A stretch of DNA of 63,690 nucleotides from JAQVXR01 sp050945755 (GCA_050945755.1 JBMNTN010000006.1:1-63690); one strand, 5' to 3'; counted from the first letter of the stretch, positions 25,164-34,081 are shown. Made by a program: numbers and translations. The notes: generated by a model not told the origin, from the letters alone.

Positions 25164-26312
25164 TTATTCTATTCTTTTAATATGCAACACCCTACCAAAG
25201 GCAACGGCAATAACAGCAATCAACGCGCTTAAGAGAGCTCCCATCTTAGCTGCTCCTTGAATATTTAAATCAACAAAAGCTGCCGTAGCCATAAAAAGGG
25301 CTACCGTTAATCCGACAGCTGCAACAATGCCGGCAGTGAAAAGTTCTTTCAAGCCCATATCGTTGGGCAACGGAAAACCCATAAGCCTGGCCAGGATGCC
25401 CAGCAAGGTAATTCCAATTGTCTTTCCAAATAACAGCGCACAAAATACCAACCAAGTAGGAACACCAAATTCGGAAAACTGTACGCCTGCATTTGATAGT
25501 CCAAAGAAAAAGAGCCCAAAATCAATAAATATTCGCCAGTCATGTTCAAACCTGGTTAAGGTTGAATGTTCATGGATATCCGCCTCAAATATGTGCGCCG
25601 TTTCCCTTTGATCCACAGGCAAAAACGGGATAATCGGTACCAGCGCCAAAGCAACATGTAAGTGAGCACTGTACAAACCGTACCAGCTAAGCACTCCGCC
25701 GATGATTATATACGGCCAATAGTTTTGAACTTTAAATCTTCTCAATAGAAATGCGGCCACCATGCCGAGTAAAACAAAAATGAGCATACCTGGGATTACA
25801 GGGTTTATCGGGTCCGGATAAAAAACAGCAATGATAATCAACCCGATGGCATCATCAGCAACCGCTAAAAGCAGCAAAAAATTCACTGCCGGGTGAGCCG
25901 CTCCAAACACAAACCGAGCCACCAGCCAAGCAAGGGCAATATCGGTAGCTGTGGGAATCCCCCAGCCTCGCACATATTCCGGCGCACCAATAAGAGCGTT
26001 TAACCCTAGATAAACAACAGCCGGCCCCACCACTCCGCCAATGGTCGCAAAAAGAGGATTGATTGCCTTTTTAATTGGGTTTAAATCTCCTCCCGGAAGC
26101 AAAGCCTGTGTTATTTCTACTGCCGCAGTAGCAAAGAAAAAAACCATAAAGATGTCATTAACCAAAAAGTGAAAATTTACGCCTTCGAACAATTCCTTGT
26201 GAATAAAAGAATGGTAAGTTTCCGGAGATAAATTGGCCCAAGCTAAAGCAGCAAGGACACCGGCAATTAATGGGATTGAAAATTCCTGCAACAACTGAAT
26301 AGTTCTTTTCAT
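25164..26312 (-). CDS. nhaA: Na+/H+ antiporter NhaA
   Basis: A 382-residue inner-membrane antiporter, close to the 388 residues of E. coli NhaA, with about twelve helices. It exchanges sodium or lithium for protons and supports pH and sodium balance. The ion-binding aspartate pair is visible in LAVADDAIGLIIIAVFY near residue 150, and TATDIALAWLVARF near 121 holds the helix IV pattern. FFFATAAVEITQALLPGG near 58 matches the dimer region. The ATG follows GAAGGGAATG. It stands alone; no NhaR is seen. Confidence 0.95.
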   Translation of the reverse strand: MKRTIQLLQEFSIPLIAGVLAALAWANLSPETYHSFIHKELFEGVNFHFLVNDIFMVFFFATAAVEITQALLPGGDLNPIKKAINPLFATIGGVVGPAVVYLGLNALIGAPEYVRGWGIPTATDIALAWLVARFVFGAAHPAVNFLLLLAVADDAIGLIIIAVFYPDPINPVIPGMLIFVLLGMVAAFLLRRFKVQNYWPYIIIGGVLSWYGLYSAHLHVALALVPIIPFLPVDQRETAHIFEADIHEHSTLTRFEHDWRIFIDFGLFFFGLSNAGVQFSEFGVPTWLVFCALLFGKTIGITLLGILARLMGFPLPNDMGLKELFTAGIVAAVGLTVALFMATAAFVDLNIQGAAKMGALLSALIAVIAVAFGRVLHIKRIE

Positions 26313-26518
26313 ATCTTCATTCCCTTCGATAATTATTAGTGTTTTAATTATTGCATGTGTTCCCCAATTTAATTAGTATAGCCCGCTAATCTTGCTATAT
26401 TGGAATTCAAATATCGATATTATAATTATTAAAAATCACTCCAATTTTATATTGGAAAATAAATTCGACATCTGGTAAATATAAAAATCTTCGGGAAGAA
26501 TCGGCGGCCTTCCTTGCC

Positions 26519-26547
26519 TTGTACCTTTAACATTGATAAAGTATAAT
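26519..26547 (+). promoter_or_regulatory. ychF promoter
   Basis: TTGTAC (26519-26524), 17-base spacer, TATAAT (26542-26547); predicted start about 45 bases ahead of the ychF ATG. Confidence 0.75.
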
Positions 26548-26599
26548 AATTACCAGTACTATTCATTATATAGAACGATACACAAATGGAGGTGTTTTT

Positions 26600-27694
26600 A
26601 TGGCTCTGACCTGCGGCATCGTCGGACTTCCCATGGTAGGGAAAACTACTTTTTTTAATTTGCTCACCAATGCAGGTGTTGAAACCAGCGCCTTTTATTC
26701 CGGCAAGACCGGCACAAATATTAACATGGCTGTTGTTCCCGATGAACGGGTTAATTTTCTTTCACAAATGTTTAAACCCAAAAAAACAACTTACGCACAA
26801 ATTGAGGTAATCGACATTCCAGGGCTGGTCCGAGGCGCAAGCGAAGGAAAGGGAACAGGTAATGAATTTCTCTCTGCCGTGCGTGACGCCGACGCCTTAG
26901 TACATATTCTGCGTTCTTTTGAAAATAATGATGTACTGCACGTCGATGAAACCCTTAATATTATGCGCGACTTAGAAACCGTTAACATGGAACTTTTATT
27001 TGCGGATCTACAGCTTGTTGAAACCCGCCTGGAAAGAATAAACAGCGGGAAAAAAAAGAAATTGGAAAACCCCCTGGAAGAAATAACATTATTAAAAATC
27101 CGTGATGTCCTGGAAAATGAACAACCGGTCAGTTCCATTAGTTTTTCGGCCGATGAAAGAGAAGCGGTAAAACATATTACCTTCCTGACAGACAAACCGA
27201 TGCTGATTGTCGTAAATCTGGATGAAAAGCAGTTTACCACAAAAACATATCCTCAGAAAAACGAGCTCTATAATTACGGCAAAGAGCATAACATCATTAT
27301 CCTGGAAATCTGTGCCCAAGTAGAAGCGGAGATCAGTCAATTAGAAGAAGATGATAAAAAAATCTTTATGGATGACCTGGGGGTTACCGAACCGGGGATT
27401 GACAGGCTGGCAAAGGCTGTTTATCAATTATTGGGATTAATCTCCTTCCTGACAGCAGGTGAAGATGAAGTTAAAGCCTGGACAATAAAAAAAGAACTGC
27501 CTGCTAAACAGGCGGCAGGGAAAATTCATTCTGATATTGAAAGGGGCTTTATCCGTGCAGAGGTAGTAGCTTTTGCAGACCTTAAAAAAGCTGGTTCCAT
27601 GTCCAAAGCAAGAGAACTGGGACTTTTTCGTTTGGAAGGAAAGGATTATCCGGTTCAGGATGGAGACATCATTAATTTCCGATTTAATGTATAA
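26600..27694 (+). CDS. ychF: Redox-regulated ATPase YchF (OLA1 family)
   Basis: A 364-residue P-loop protein of the Obg group that prefers ATP. G1 is GLPMVGKTTFF near residue 8, variant from the usual NVGKST; PDERV follows near 48; G3 is DIPGLV near 72; and the nucleotide specificity motif is NLDE instead of NKxD, which fits ATP binding. A coiled-coil insertion lies around 130-180 and a TGS domain at the C-terminus (AGEDEVKAWTIKKE near 291, then DIERGFIRAEVV). Role in translation or stress response is inferred. The ATG follows GGAGGTG. Confidence 0.93.
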   Translation: MALTCGIVGLPMVGKTTFFNLLTNAGVETSAFYSGKTGTNINMAVVPDERVNFLSQMFKPKKTTYAQIEVIDIPGLVRGASEGKGTGNEFLSAVRDADALVHILRSFENNDVLHVDETLNIMRDLETVNMELLFADLQLVETRLERINSGKKKKLENPLEEITLLKIRDVLENEQPVSSISFSADEREAVKHITFLTDKPMLIVVNLDEKQFTTKTYPQKNELYNYGKEHNIIILEICAQVEAEISQLEEDDKKIFMDDLGVTEPGIDRLAKAVYQLLGLISFLTAGEDEVKAWTIKKELPAKQAAGKIHSDIERGFIRAEVVAFADLKKAGSMSKARELGLFRLEGKDYPVQDGDIINFRFNV

Positions 27695-27715
27695 TATTTA
27701 TCTCCAGAGAAATTT

Positions 27716-27750
27716 GACTCCCACCTCAAGAGGTAGGAGTCTGTTTTTTT
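27716..27750 (+). terminator. ychF terminator
   Basis: GACTCCCACCTC and GAGGTAGGAGTC arms, then a T run. It overlaps the last codons of the converging LysR gene. Confidence 0.85.
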
Positions 27751-28622
27751 AAATACTCCCAAAAAGAATCCCTGGCTCCGGTACCCCTGACACTTTGTAA
27801 AGTTACAATATATAACTTTCTTTGTAACTCTGTTTCCTTAATCTTCACCTTTTTAATACTCCCGGCCTTCAGTGCTGCTTCGGCGGCCCATTTTGATACA
27901 ATAGCCACCCCCAAATCTGCTGCTACTGCCGTGATAACAGCCTGGGTACTGCCAAGTTCCATTACCATGCGCAAGTCTTTTTCATCTATGCCAAAACCGG
28001 ACATTATTTTCTTGATTGTCATTCGGGTACCGGAATTCTTTTCTCGGGTGATAAAATCATATTTGCGTAATTCCATCAAGGATATTTCTTCGGGAATATC
28101 CCTGGCAACGGCCGAAATCAGTATCAATTCATCTCTTATGAATGGACAAAAAGTAACCTTTTCTATATCCGGCTTGGCTCCAACTATCCCAAGATCAATT
28201 CTTCTTGCTAAAAGCATGTCCAGAACAGAGCCGGTATCACCGATGGTAAGGTTAATTTTTATTCCCGGGTACAACTTTCGATAAGAGCCGATATACTTGG
28301 GAATTAGGTACTCCCCCGGAATTGTGCTGGCTCCAACGACAAGCCGGCCTCTTTTCAGTCCATGATATTCATCTATTACTTCCATTGCCCGTTCATAGGC
28401 ACTAACAATATTTTTGGCCTCCTGATAAAAGCTTTTACCGGCCTCAGTTAATTCAACCCGCTTGTCATTTCTCTCAATGAGTGAAATTCCTACATGTTCC
28501 TCTAAAGATTTGATCTGGCTGCTCACAGCAGGTTGCGTCATAAATAATGCTTCAGCGGCACAAGTAAAACTCTTTAAGTCAGCGACCATAATAAATGTCC
28601 TGATTTGTTTAATACTGGACAC
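27726..28622 (-). CDS. LysR-family transcriptional regulator
   Basis: A 298-residue regulator. The N-terminal winged helix has FTCAAEALFMTQPAVSSQIK near residue 19 and LIERNDKRVELTEAG near 49; the remaining part is a periplasmic-binding-like effector domain starting GRLVVGASTIPGEYLIP near 92. It resembles CysL/YeiE-type regulators and the group labelled selenium metabolism-associated LysR, which would fit selD being 4 kb away, but that link is not shown here. No divergent target gene is adjacent. GTG start after AAGGAGG. Confidence 0.85.
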   Translation of the reverse strand: MSSIKQIRTFIMVADLKSFTCAAEALFMTQPAVSSQIKSLEEHVGISLIERNDKRVELTEAGKSFYQEAKNIVSAYERAMEVIDEYHGLKRGRLVVGASTIPGEYLIPKYIGSYRKLYPGIKINLTIGDTGSVLDMLLARRIDLGIVGAKPDIEKVTFCPFIRDELILISAVARDIPEEISLMELRKYDFITREKNSGTRMTIKKIMSGFGIDEKDLRMVMELGSTQAVITAVAADLGVAIVSKWAAEAALKAGSIKKVKIKETELQRKLYIVTLQSVRGTGARDSFWEYLKKQTPTS

Positions 28623-28698
28623 TTCGCCGGCCTCCTTAAATATGAACTATAGAAGTGTTCGCCATCCAAAATTTAATCTCCTGCCGCGCGAAGTAATG

Positions 28699-28732
28699 AA
28701 AAAAGAACCGCTGTCCCTCAACGGTTCTTTTT
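28699..28732 (-). terminator. rnhA terminator overlapping its stop codon
   Basis: AAAAAGAACCG and CGGTTCTTTTT arms, T run on the minus strand. The rnhA stop (28718-28720) lies in the loop, and the last codons form the first arm. Confidence 0.85.
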
Positions 28733-29155
28733 GATTTCACCCCGAGCTAATTCATCACACCGATTATTATATTGATTGTCGGCATGACCGGCTACCTTTA
28801 ACCATTGCACCTGGTGCATCCGGTTCAAATCAATCAACTTTTTCCATAAATCTTGATTTTCCACAGGTTCCTTGCGGGAATTCTTCCAACCGTTCTTTTG
28901 CCAATTACGCAACCAGCCCTGTTGAAAAGCGTTGATCAAATAAGCACTGTCGCTATAAAGCTTCACCTTACACGGTTCTTTCAGCAGCATTAAAGCCTCA
29001 ATGGCCGCTGTTAATTCCATTCGCTGGTTTGTTGTCTGCGGATGATATCCGGAAACTTCTTTTTGGGAGCACCCGTACATTAAGACAGTCCCCCATCCTC
29101 CGGGACCAGGGTTGCCCGAGCAAGCTCCGTCTGTATAGATGATTACTTCTTTCAC
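28718..29155 (-). CDS. rnhA: Ribonuclease HI
   Basis: A 145-residue RNase HI that cuts RNA in RNA-DNA hybrids. The four acidic catalytic residues are visible: D9 in IYTDGACSGNPGPGGWG, E48 in NQRMELTAAIEAL, D70 in YSDSAYLINAF and the aspartate in DNQYNNRCDELAR (about 134), with histidine in KVAGHADN near 124. GTG start behind GGAG. The coding end is built into the terminator. Confidence 0.95.
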   Translation of the reverse strand: MKEVIIYTDGACSGNPGPGGWGTVLMYGCSQKEVSGYHPQTTNQRMELTAAIEALMLLKEPCKVKLYSDSAYLINAFQQGWLRNWQKNGWKNSRKEPVENQDLWKKLIDLNRMHQVQWLKVAGHADNQYNNRCDELARGEIKKNR

Positions 29156-29215
29156 ATGAGATCTCCTTTATTTATTTATCACCCCCATATTATACCTAAT
29201 TTTGGTACCGGTGTG

Positions 29216-29674
29216 TTACTTAATTTTCCGATGAATATCATGCACCATTTTGTAAATTTCATTGATTCGCTTATATATATATTGAAATTTTTCATGCCAC
29301 TCTGCAGGCATCCCTTGCATAGGTGAAAATCCCTGCATTGGCATGTGTGCCTGCATCGGGTACATTCCCATCATCGGATGCATAGCCATCATTGGTGGCA
29401 TTCCACTTATCGGATGCATGTTCATTGGATGCATCCCCATCATAGGACACATCCCTTCCATTCCCATCATTGGAGACATTCCTGTCATTGGCTGCATGTT
29501 CATTGGCTGCATGTTCATTGGCTGCATTCCCATATCGGGCATCCCCATCATGGGGCACATCCCTTCCATTCCTGTCATAGGTGCCATCCCATACATTTCA
29601 CCCATTGCACAGGTTCCATCCGCCCTATCTTTCTCCCTTGATGCCAACTCCCATCCCTCCCAAAAAGTTTTCAC
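29216..29674 (-). CDS. Methionine-rich repeat protein
   Basis: A 152-residue protein of no family I recognise. Forty residues are methionine, mostly in residues 24-122, in short repeats of the types GMCPMMGM, MQPMNM, MHPMNM and MHPMMGMYPM, rich also in Pro, Gly, Gln and His, with two MEGMCPMMGM units. The ends are different: a charged N-terminus (WEGWELASREKDRADG) and a helical, basic C-terminus (RINEIYKMVHDIHRKIK). No signal peptide or membrane segment is seen. Dense Met-x-x-Met and His motifs suggest soft-metal (Cu(I), Ag(I)) binding or a coat-like structural role. Start is uncertain: GTG at 29674, or TTG at 29647 with a better-placed GGGAGG. Confidence 0.7.
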   Translation of the reverse strand: MKTFWEGWELASREKDRADGTCAMGEMYGMAPMTGMEGMCPMMGMPDMGMQPMNMQPMNMQPMTGMSPMMGMEGMCPMMGMHPMNMHPISGMPPMMAMHPMMGMYPMQAHMPMQGFSPMQGMPAEWHEKFQYIYKRINEIYKMVHDIHRKIK

Positions 29675-29768
29675 ATCAAATGTTTATGCAACAGCGTGCG
29701 AACTAAGAATAAATTATTGTATTTTTCGCCTTCTCTCCCCTTTTAAAGGAAATATCCGCATAAATTTT

Positions 29769-30857
29769 TTATCTAAAGAATATACTTTTACGCTTTACGT
29801 TTTCTACGGCGCTAAGGTTTGTCCGACCTATCAACTTGTCTTGATAATAGACCGTTACACTCCCCAGTACCTGACCTTTTTTAACAGGTGCCGCAACAGT
29901 TGAAGGCAAGTTTACCTCTATTTTCACTTCTGAAAACTTATCGTTGGGCACAGTCAAGTAAATATCCGCCTCAGGCACCAATGCCGCCCGTTTTATTTCC
30001 CCCTTTGCCACATCTATCGCCGCATATACTTTTTCTTTAGCTATCGCTACCTGGGAAAAGTTATTTATTCCATAATCAAGTAGTGAGATTGTATCAGCAT
30101 AACGCTGGGAACTCCCTAAAACTGCTGTGACCAACCAACGATCGCCATGTATGGCCGAACCAACCAGGCAGCCTCCAGCTGCGCTAGTGGTACCCGTTTT
30201 AATTCCGTTGGCATAAGGGTATAGTTCCAACAGCTGGTTAGTATTAGCGATTTCCTTTGTTTTTTTCCTGTTTAACCAGGTTATTTTTGCGTTTCGCTTG
30301 CAGACAGTATTCCGAATAAAAGGATTTTGCATAGCCGCCCGGCCAATCAGTGCCAAATCATAGGCAGTGGAGTATTGTAACGGTGCAGAATAGCCATTGG
30401 GATTAACAAAACGGGAACGGTAAGCACCTAACGCCCAAGCTTTATAGTTCATCATAAAGGAAAAAAGCTCCGGGGTTTCCGCCAGGTACTCCCCCAGGGC
30501 TACCGCAGCATCATTGGCAGACCAAAGAAGGGCAGCTTCTACTAAATCCTCAACAGTTAATACATCCCCTTGGGTTAAGCCTATCGTTTGGCCAACATAT
30601 GTTTGATGCGCCTTCTCCCCAACTGTTACCTGTTCCTGTAGATCAAGTTGCTCTAAAGCAATCATTGTGGTCAGCATCTTTATTGTACTAGCCGGAGCTC
30701 GAAGCTTATCAGCATCCTTTCCCCATAACAGTTCCCCTGTGTATCCGTCAATCACCACTGCTGTTTTGGCATTAACGTTTGGTTCAGCCCAGGCTCCTCC
30801 TGGAAAAAGAAAAAATAATAATGCCCCCAAAAGCACTAATAACCTGCCTCGGTTCAT
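29769..30857 (-). CDS. D-alanyl-D-alanine carboxypeptidase (S11, DacF-like)
   Basis: A 362-residue exported penicillin-binding protein that trims the terminal D-alanine of peptidoglycan stem peptides. Signal peptide at residues 1-24 (LLVLLGALLFFLFPGGAWA). The active-site triad motifs are STIK near residue 57 (nucleophile Ser), SAND near 114 and KTGT near 218. A C-terminal beta domain follows, with a short basic end but no clear amphipathic anchor. The Bacillota DacF/DacB group serves vegetative or spore cortex peptidoglycan; sequence alone does not separate them. ATG after GAGGTGATGATGG. Confidence 0.92.
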   Translation of the reverse strand: MNRGRLLVLLGALLFFLFPGGAWAEPNVNAKTAVVIDGYTGELLWGKDADKLRAPASTIKMLTTMIALEQLDLQEQVTVGEKAHQTYVGQTIGLTQGDVLTVEDLVEAALLWSANDAAVALGEYLAETPELFSFMMNYKAWALGAYRSRFVNPNGYSAPLQYSTAYDLALIGRAAMQNPFIRNTVCKRNAKITWLNRKKTKEIANTNQLLELYPYANGIKTGTTSAAGGCLVGSAIHGDRWLVTAVLGSSQRYADTISLLDYGINNFSQVAIAKEKVYAAIDVAKGEIKRAALVPEADIYLTVPNDKFSEVKIEVNLPSTVAAPVKKGQVLGSVTVYYQDKLIGRTNLSAVENVKRKSIFFR

Positions 30858-30975
30858 CCATCATCACCTCATAAGTATTATCTGTAAGTTTAACTGAGCT
30901 ATACTTGAAAATACCTCTTTTTAGTTCATCCTTTATGGAAAAGCCTGCCCAAAAAATATTCTTTATCAGAATAAG

Positions 30976-31003
30976 TTCACAATGAAGAGAGACGTGGTAT
31001 AAT
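30976..31003 (+). promoter_or_regulatory. lepB promoter
   Basis: TTCACA (30976-30981), 16-base spacer, TATAAT (30998-31003), about 25 bases before the lepB ATG. Confidence 0.75.
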
Positions 31004-31028
31004 ATATGGCGTTGAAAGAGGTGTTATC

Positions 31029-31553
31029 ATGAAAAAATCCATTAGTAGTGTTCTCTGGGAAGCCCTAAAAACTTTTCTTTTAGCAGTTATTATTGCTTTG
31101 ATAATCAGAACTTACTTTTTTCAGATTACCGAAGTGTACGGGCAGTCTATGTATCCCACTTTGCATAATCGCGACAGGCTCTTTACCAATAGAATTGTTT
31201 ACACGTTAAGCGAACCTGCGCGCGGTGATATTGTTATTCTCGACGCACCAGACCGAGCCGGATCCTATTATGTAAAAAGAACTATCGCCTTAGCCGGAGA
31301 CCATATTTCTATTAAAGACGGTGTTGTTTATCGTAACGGGGAAGCCTTGGAAGAACAATACATTAACGGAAACTATACTGAAGGGGATATTGATACGCTG
31401 GTTCCTCCAGATACAGTTTTTGTTATGGGAGACAACAGGGGGAACAGCCATGACAGTCGTAGCCCCGATGTTTCCTTTATTCCTGTCGAGGACATAAAAG
31501 GGAAAGCCATATTCCGCATCTGGCCTTTAGACGGTTTTGGGAAGATTGAATAA
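31029..31553 (+). CDS. lepB: Signal peptidase I
   Basis: A 174-residue Bacillota-type signal peptidase that removes signal peptides from exported proteins. One N-terminal membrane segment (about 12-30), then the catalytic Ser in GQSMYPTL near residue 41 and catalytic Lys in YYVKRTIALAGD near 81, and the closing GDNRGNSHDSR box near 137. Length fits the short SipS-type enzymes with a single anchor. It sits behind its own promoter and is monocistronic. The ATG follows AAAGAGGTG. Confidence 0.95.
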   Translation: MKKSISSVLWEALKTFLLAVIIALIIRTYFFQITEVYGQSMYPTLHNRDRLFTNRIVYTLSEPARGDIVILDAPDRAGSYYVKRTIALAGDHISIKDGVVYRNGEALEEQYINGNYTEGDIDTLVPPDTVFVMGDNRGNSHDSRSPDVSFIPVEDIKGKAIFRIWPLDGFGKIE

Positions 31554-31557
31554 AAAA

Positions 31558-31575
31558 AAGCACCGGAAGGTGCTT
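31558..31575 (-). terminator. Terminator for the leftward LUD-ThiF genes
   Basis: AAGCACC and GGTGCTT arms with a four-base loop and an eight-base T run on the minus strand. Also just past the lepB stop, so it may act on both sides. The spacer 31576-31732 shows nothing else. Confidence 0.75.
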
Positions 31576-31732
31576 AAATTGTCCAAGTACTTGAGTTTTT
31601 ACGCTTCACCGGCTTACGGACAGGGTATCCTTTTCTTTCGTACCTGTGCTCTTTTTCCAAAAACGCAAAACCTTTTCTAAAAAACGGAGTTTTAAAAAAC
31701 TAACACCGATGTTTAATTTATAAATAAATGTT

Positions 31733-32482
31733 TTATTTCCGACAGATACAATCCGGGCGGGGTTGGACTTTAATCCGGTCAAAGCTTAAATTAAGCCCGT
31801 CAAAATAAAGAATACTGCTGGAATTTGGCTTCCCCACGTTGAGAAGAAGTTTTATTACTTCCATTACCTGCAGTGTTCCCAGAATCCCGGGCACTACCCC
31901 TAAAATCCCATCCCGAGAACAACTTGGGGCACCCTTATCTAAGCTTTTCGACTCCGGGTATATACAGCGCAAACAAGGACCCTGGCCCGGTACTATCGTT
32001 AAAATTTGGCCAAAATACTTGTAAACTCCCGCATGCACCAGAGGAATTTGAAACTTCAGGCACGCATCATTTAGCACAAACCTCGTCGCAAAATTATCCA
32101 AACAATCGATAACCGCATCGTATCCTTGGCAAATTACTTCTGCGTTATTAATATTAAACCGTTCCGAATAGGGTATAACGGTCACATCTGGATTGATTGC
32201 TTCTAGCCTTTTTTTTGCCTGATTAACTTTTACGTGCCCAATATCTGTCTGCCCGTATAGAACCTGCCGATTTAAATTGGACAAATCAACGACGTCATTG
32301 TCCACAATTCCAATTTGACCAATGCCGGCCGCAGCCAAGTAATAAGCTACCGGTGACCCCAAGCCCCCGGCCCCGACTACCAGCACCTTCGCCTGTAAAA
32401 GCTCTAGCTGCCCTGCCACGCCTACTTCTTTTAGGGCAATATGACGGCTGTAACGTGCTAATTGATCCTCCCTTAATTCCAA
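31733..32482 (-). CDS. HesA/MoeB/ThiF-family adenylyltransferase
   Basis: A 249-residue E1-like enzyme that adenylates the C-terminal glycine of a ubiquitin-like sulfur carrier, as MoeB does for MoaD and ThiF for ThiS. It opens ELREDQLARYSRHIALKEVG, then the nucleotide site VVGAGGLGSPVAYYLA near residue 30, NLNRQVLY near 70 and the DCLDNFATR segment near 125. A CLRC pair near 181 and a CIC close to the C-terminus could bind zinc. TTG at 32482 is chosen, eight bases after GGGGAGG. No carrier gene is near, so thiamine versus molybdopterin cannot be decided. Confidence 0.87.
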   Translation of the reverse strand: MELREDQLARYSRHIALKEVGVAGQLELLQAKVLVVGAGGLGSPVAYYLAAAGIGQIGIVDNDVVDLSNLNRQVLYGQTDIGHVKVNQAKKRLEAINPDVTVIPYSERFNINNAEVICQGYDAVIDCLDNFATRFVLNDACLKFQIPLVHAGVYKYFGQILTIVPGQGPCLRCIYPESKSLDKGAPSCSRDGILGVVPGILGTLQVMEVIKLLLNVGKPNSSSILYFDGLNLSFDRIKVQPRPDCICRK

Positions 32483-32515
32483 AGCCGTAACCTCCCCGGT
32501 GCATAACATATATTA

Positions 32516-33154
32516 TTAATAACCTAATTTTTCCCCAACCAGGACGACTGTAATATCAGATAGCATCGGTTTTCGCTTCATAACAGTAAACAGACTACAT
32601 ATTCTCGTTTTAGCGCGGCAGTCGGCACAAATTCCCGTCACAGCACAAGGATTTGAAAGACCTAATCTTTTGCTATTTTGTGGTGCAGCCACCAAAGCAA
32701 TTCTTCGAAAAGCCGCCTCCACATCTTCGCAAATCTTGTTGATTCCGGCTACAACCACTACTTTTTTCGGCCCAAAAGTCATCGCCGCTACCCGATTTCC
32801 TACCCCGTCTACATTTACCAGGCAGCCATCAAGCGTGATTGCATTGGTGCTGCATAAAAACACATCGCTCAGCAGCTGCCGGCGGCGAATATTGTTTTTT
32901 TCTTCGGGGGACAATCCGGGCTGATTATGATTTAAAATGTGCGCCCCTTTTTCTGCTATTTTTTGGGGAATATCTAGTTCTTCAAGGGTAACCGAACCTC
33001 CCATTCCAATAGAATCCCCCGCTTTAATAAAGTTCAACACACATTCTGCTGCCTCTTGACGGGTGGAAACATAGAATGCGTCAAATTCATTATTTTTTAG
33101 GGCTTCAACAACTCTTTGACCAATAATCTCCTGATGCCACTTCTGAACACTCAT
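32516..33154 (-). CDS. LUD-domain protein (LutC/YkgG-like, DUF162)
   Basis: A 212-residue LUD (lactate utilisation) domain protein. Marks are GDSIGMGGSVTLEELDI near residue 46, DVFLCSTNAITLDGCLVNVDG near 97-117 in two parts, NRVAAMTFGPKKVVVVAGINKI near 120 and a cysteine-rich CAVTGICADCRAKTRIC stretch near 170. LutC works with LutA and LutB in lactate oxidation, but neither is present; solo LUD proteins of this size are common in Clostridia and of unknown role. ATG after AAAAGGAGGCAGG; 33 bases separate it from the ThiF-like gene. Confidence 0.85.
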   Translation of the reverse strand: MSVQKWHQEIIGQRVVEALKNNEFDAFYVSTRQEAAECVLNFIKAGDSIGMGGSVTLEELDIPQKIAEKGAHILNHNQPGLSPEEKNNIRRRQLLSDVFLCSTNAITLDGCLVNVDGVGNRVAAMTFGPKKVVVVAGINKICEDVEAAFRRIALVAAPQNSKRLGLSNPCAVTGICADCRAKTRICSLFTVMKRKPMLSDITVVLVGEKLGY

Positions 33155-33371
33155 TATGTCCTGCCTCCTTTTGCATTATTATTTTTATTCTATAGCGTTC
33201 AATAAACTCCTTCTACCCTGTTATTTCTTAAAAAATGAGTAAACTAACAAAAATATTCTTTTCCGGCAGGAACTATAATCCCTGAGGTAGAAAATAAATT
33301 ACAATTACAGTTAATCTCAAACTATTGGATGGAAAAACATTTTTCGGGTGAATCTGGAAGGGGGATTAAAT

Positions 33372-34028
33372 ATGCATGTTCGCTCTAGAATGACGAGAAA
33401 TCCCATTACAATTACTAAGCAGACCACGATTGCAGAAGCTCTGGAATTAATGCGTAAACACAACATTCGACGTCTACCGGTTATGGAAAAGGACAAACTG
33501 ATCGGCATTGTCACCGACCGGGATTTAAGTGAGGTATCTCCATCTCCAGCCACGTCTCTTAGTGTCTTTGAGATCAATTACCTTCTTGCCAAAATGAAAA
33601 TTTCCGATGTATTACCTAAACATCAGGAGATATTTACCATTGAGCCGGATGCTTATGTAGAAGAAGCTGCGATTATTATGAGAGAACACAAAGTGAGTGC
33701 CCTACCCGTTCTTGAGTACGGGAAACTGGTTGGAATTATTACGGAAACAAATATCTTTGATGCATTTATTGATCTTCTGGGTGTCAAAGAAACCGGCTGC
33801 CGAATTACACTGGAGGTTGAAGATAAACCAGGAATACTTGCCAACGTCACTGAAATTATTAGAAGCGAAGGAACCAATATTTCCCGAGTTGCTGTTTTTC
33901 GAGAAGAGGAAAAAACTTTCCTCGTGATTCGGCTTACCACTTACGATGTTGCGCCGATTATTCGTCTCTTAAAAAATGCCGGTTATAAAATCCATTCATA
34001 TAAAAGTTATAGCGAATACACGGAATAA
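33372..34028 (+). CDS. CBS pair plus ACT domain protein (AcuB-like paralogue)
   Basis: A 218-residue regulator-like protein with two CBS domains (TRNPITITKQTTIAEALELM near residue 6 and EIFTIEPDAYVEEAAIIM near 83, separately) and an ACT domain (TLEVEDKPGILANVTEII near 145). CBS pairs sense adenine nucleotides and ACT domains small ligands such as amino acids. It shares architecture with AcuB at 37877-38524 but sits outside the acu cluster and on the other strand. ATG at 33372 after AAGGGGGG; the longer frame from 33348 has no ribosome site. A terminator follows, so it is monocistronic. Confidence 0.85.
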   Translation: MHVRSRMTRNPITITKQTTIAEALELMRKHNIRRLPVMEKDKLIGIVTDRDLSEVSPSPATSLSVFEINYLLAKMKISDVLPKHQEIFTIEPDAYVEEAAIIMREHKVSALPVLEYGKLVGIITETNIFDAFIDLLGVKETGCRITLEVEDKPGILANVTEIIRSEGTNISRVAVFREEEKTFLVIRLTTYDVAPIIRLLKNAGYKIHSYKSYSEYTE

Positions 34029-34031
34029 ATA

Positions 34032-34056
34032 AATCCCGGCAGAAAGCCGGGGTTTT
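34032..34056 (+). terminator. Terminator after the CBS-ACT gene
   Basis: CCCGGC and GCCGGG arms with a five-base loop followed by five T residues; it lies a few bases after the stop. Confidence 0.8.
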
Positions 34057-34081
34057 TAACTGTCGGGAAATGGTACCTTGG

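Noticed and set aside
29343..29903. Long open frames on the plus strand opposite the methionine-rich gene
   Set aside because: They are mirror products of the same DNA repeats, lack ribosome sites, and one runs into the carboxypeptidase gene. The Met-rich frame has coherent non-repeat ends.
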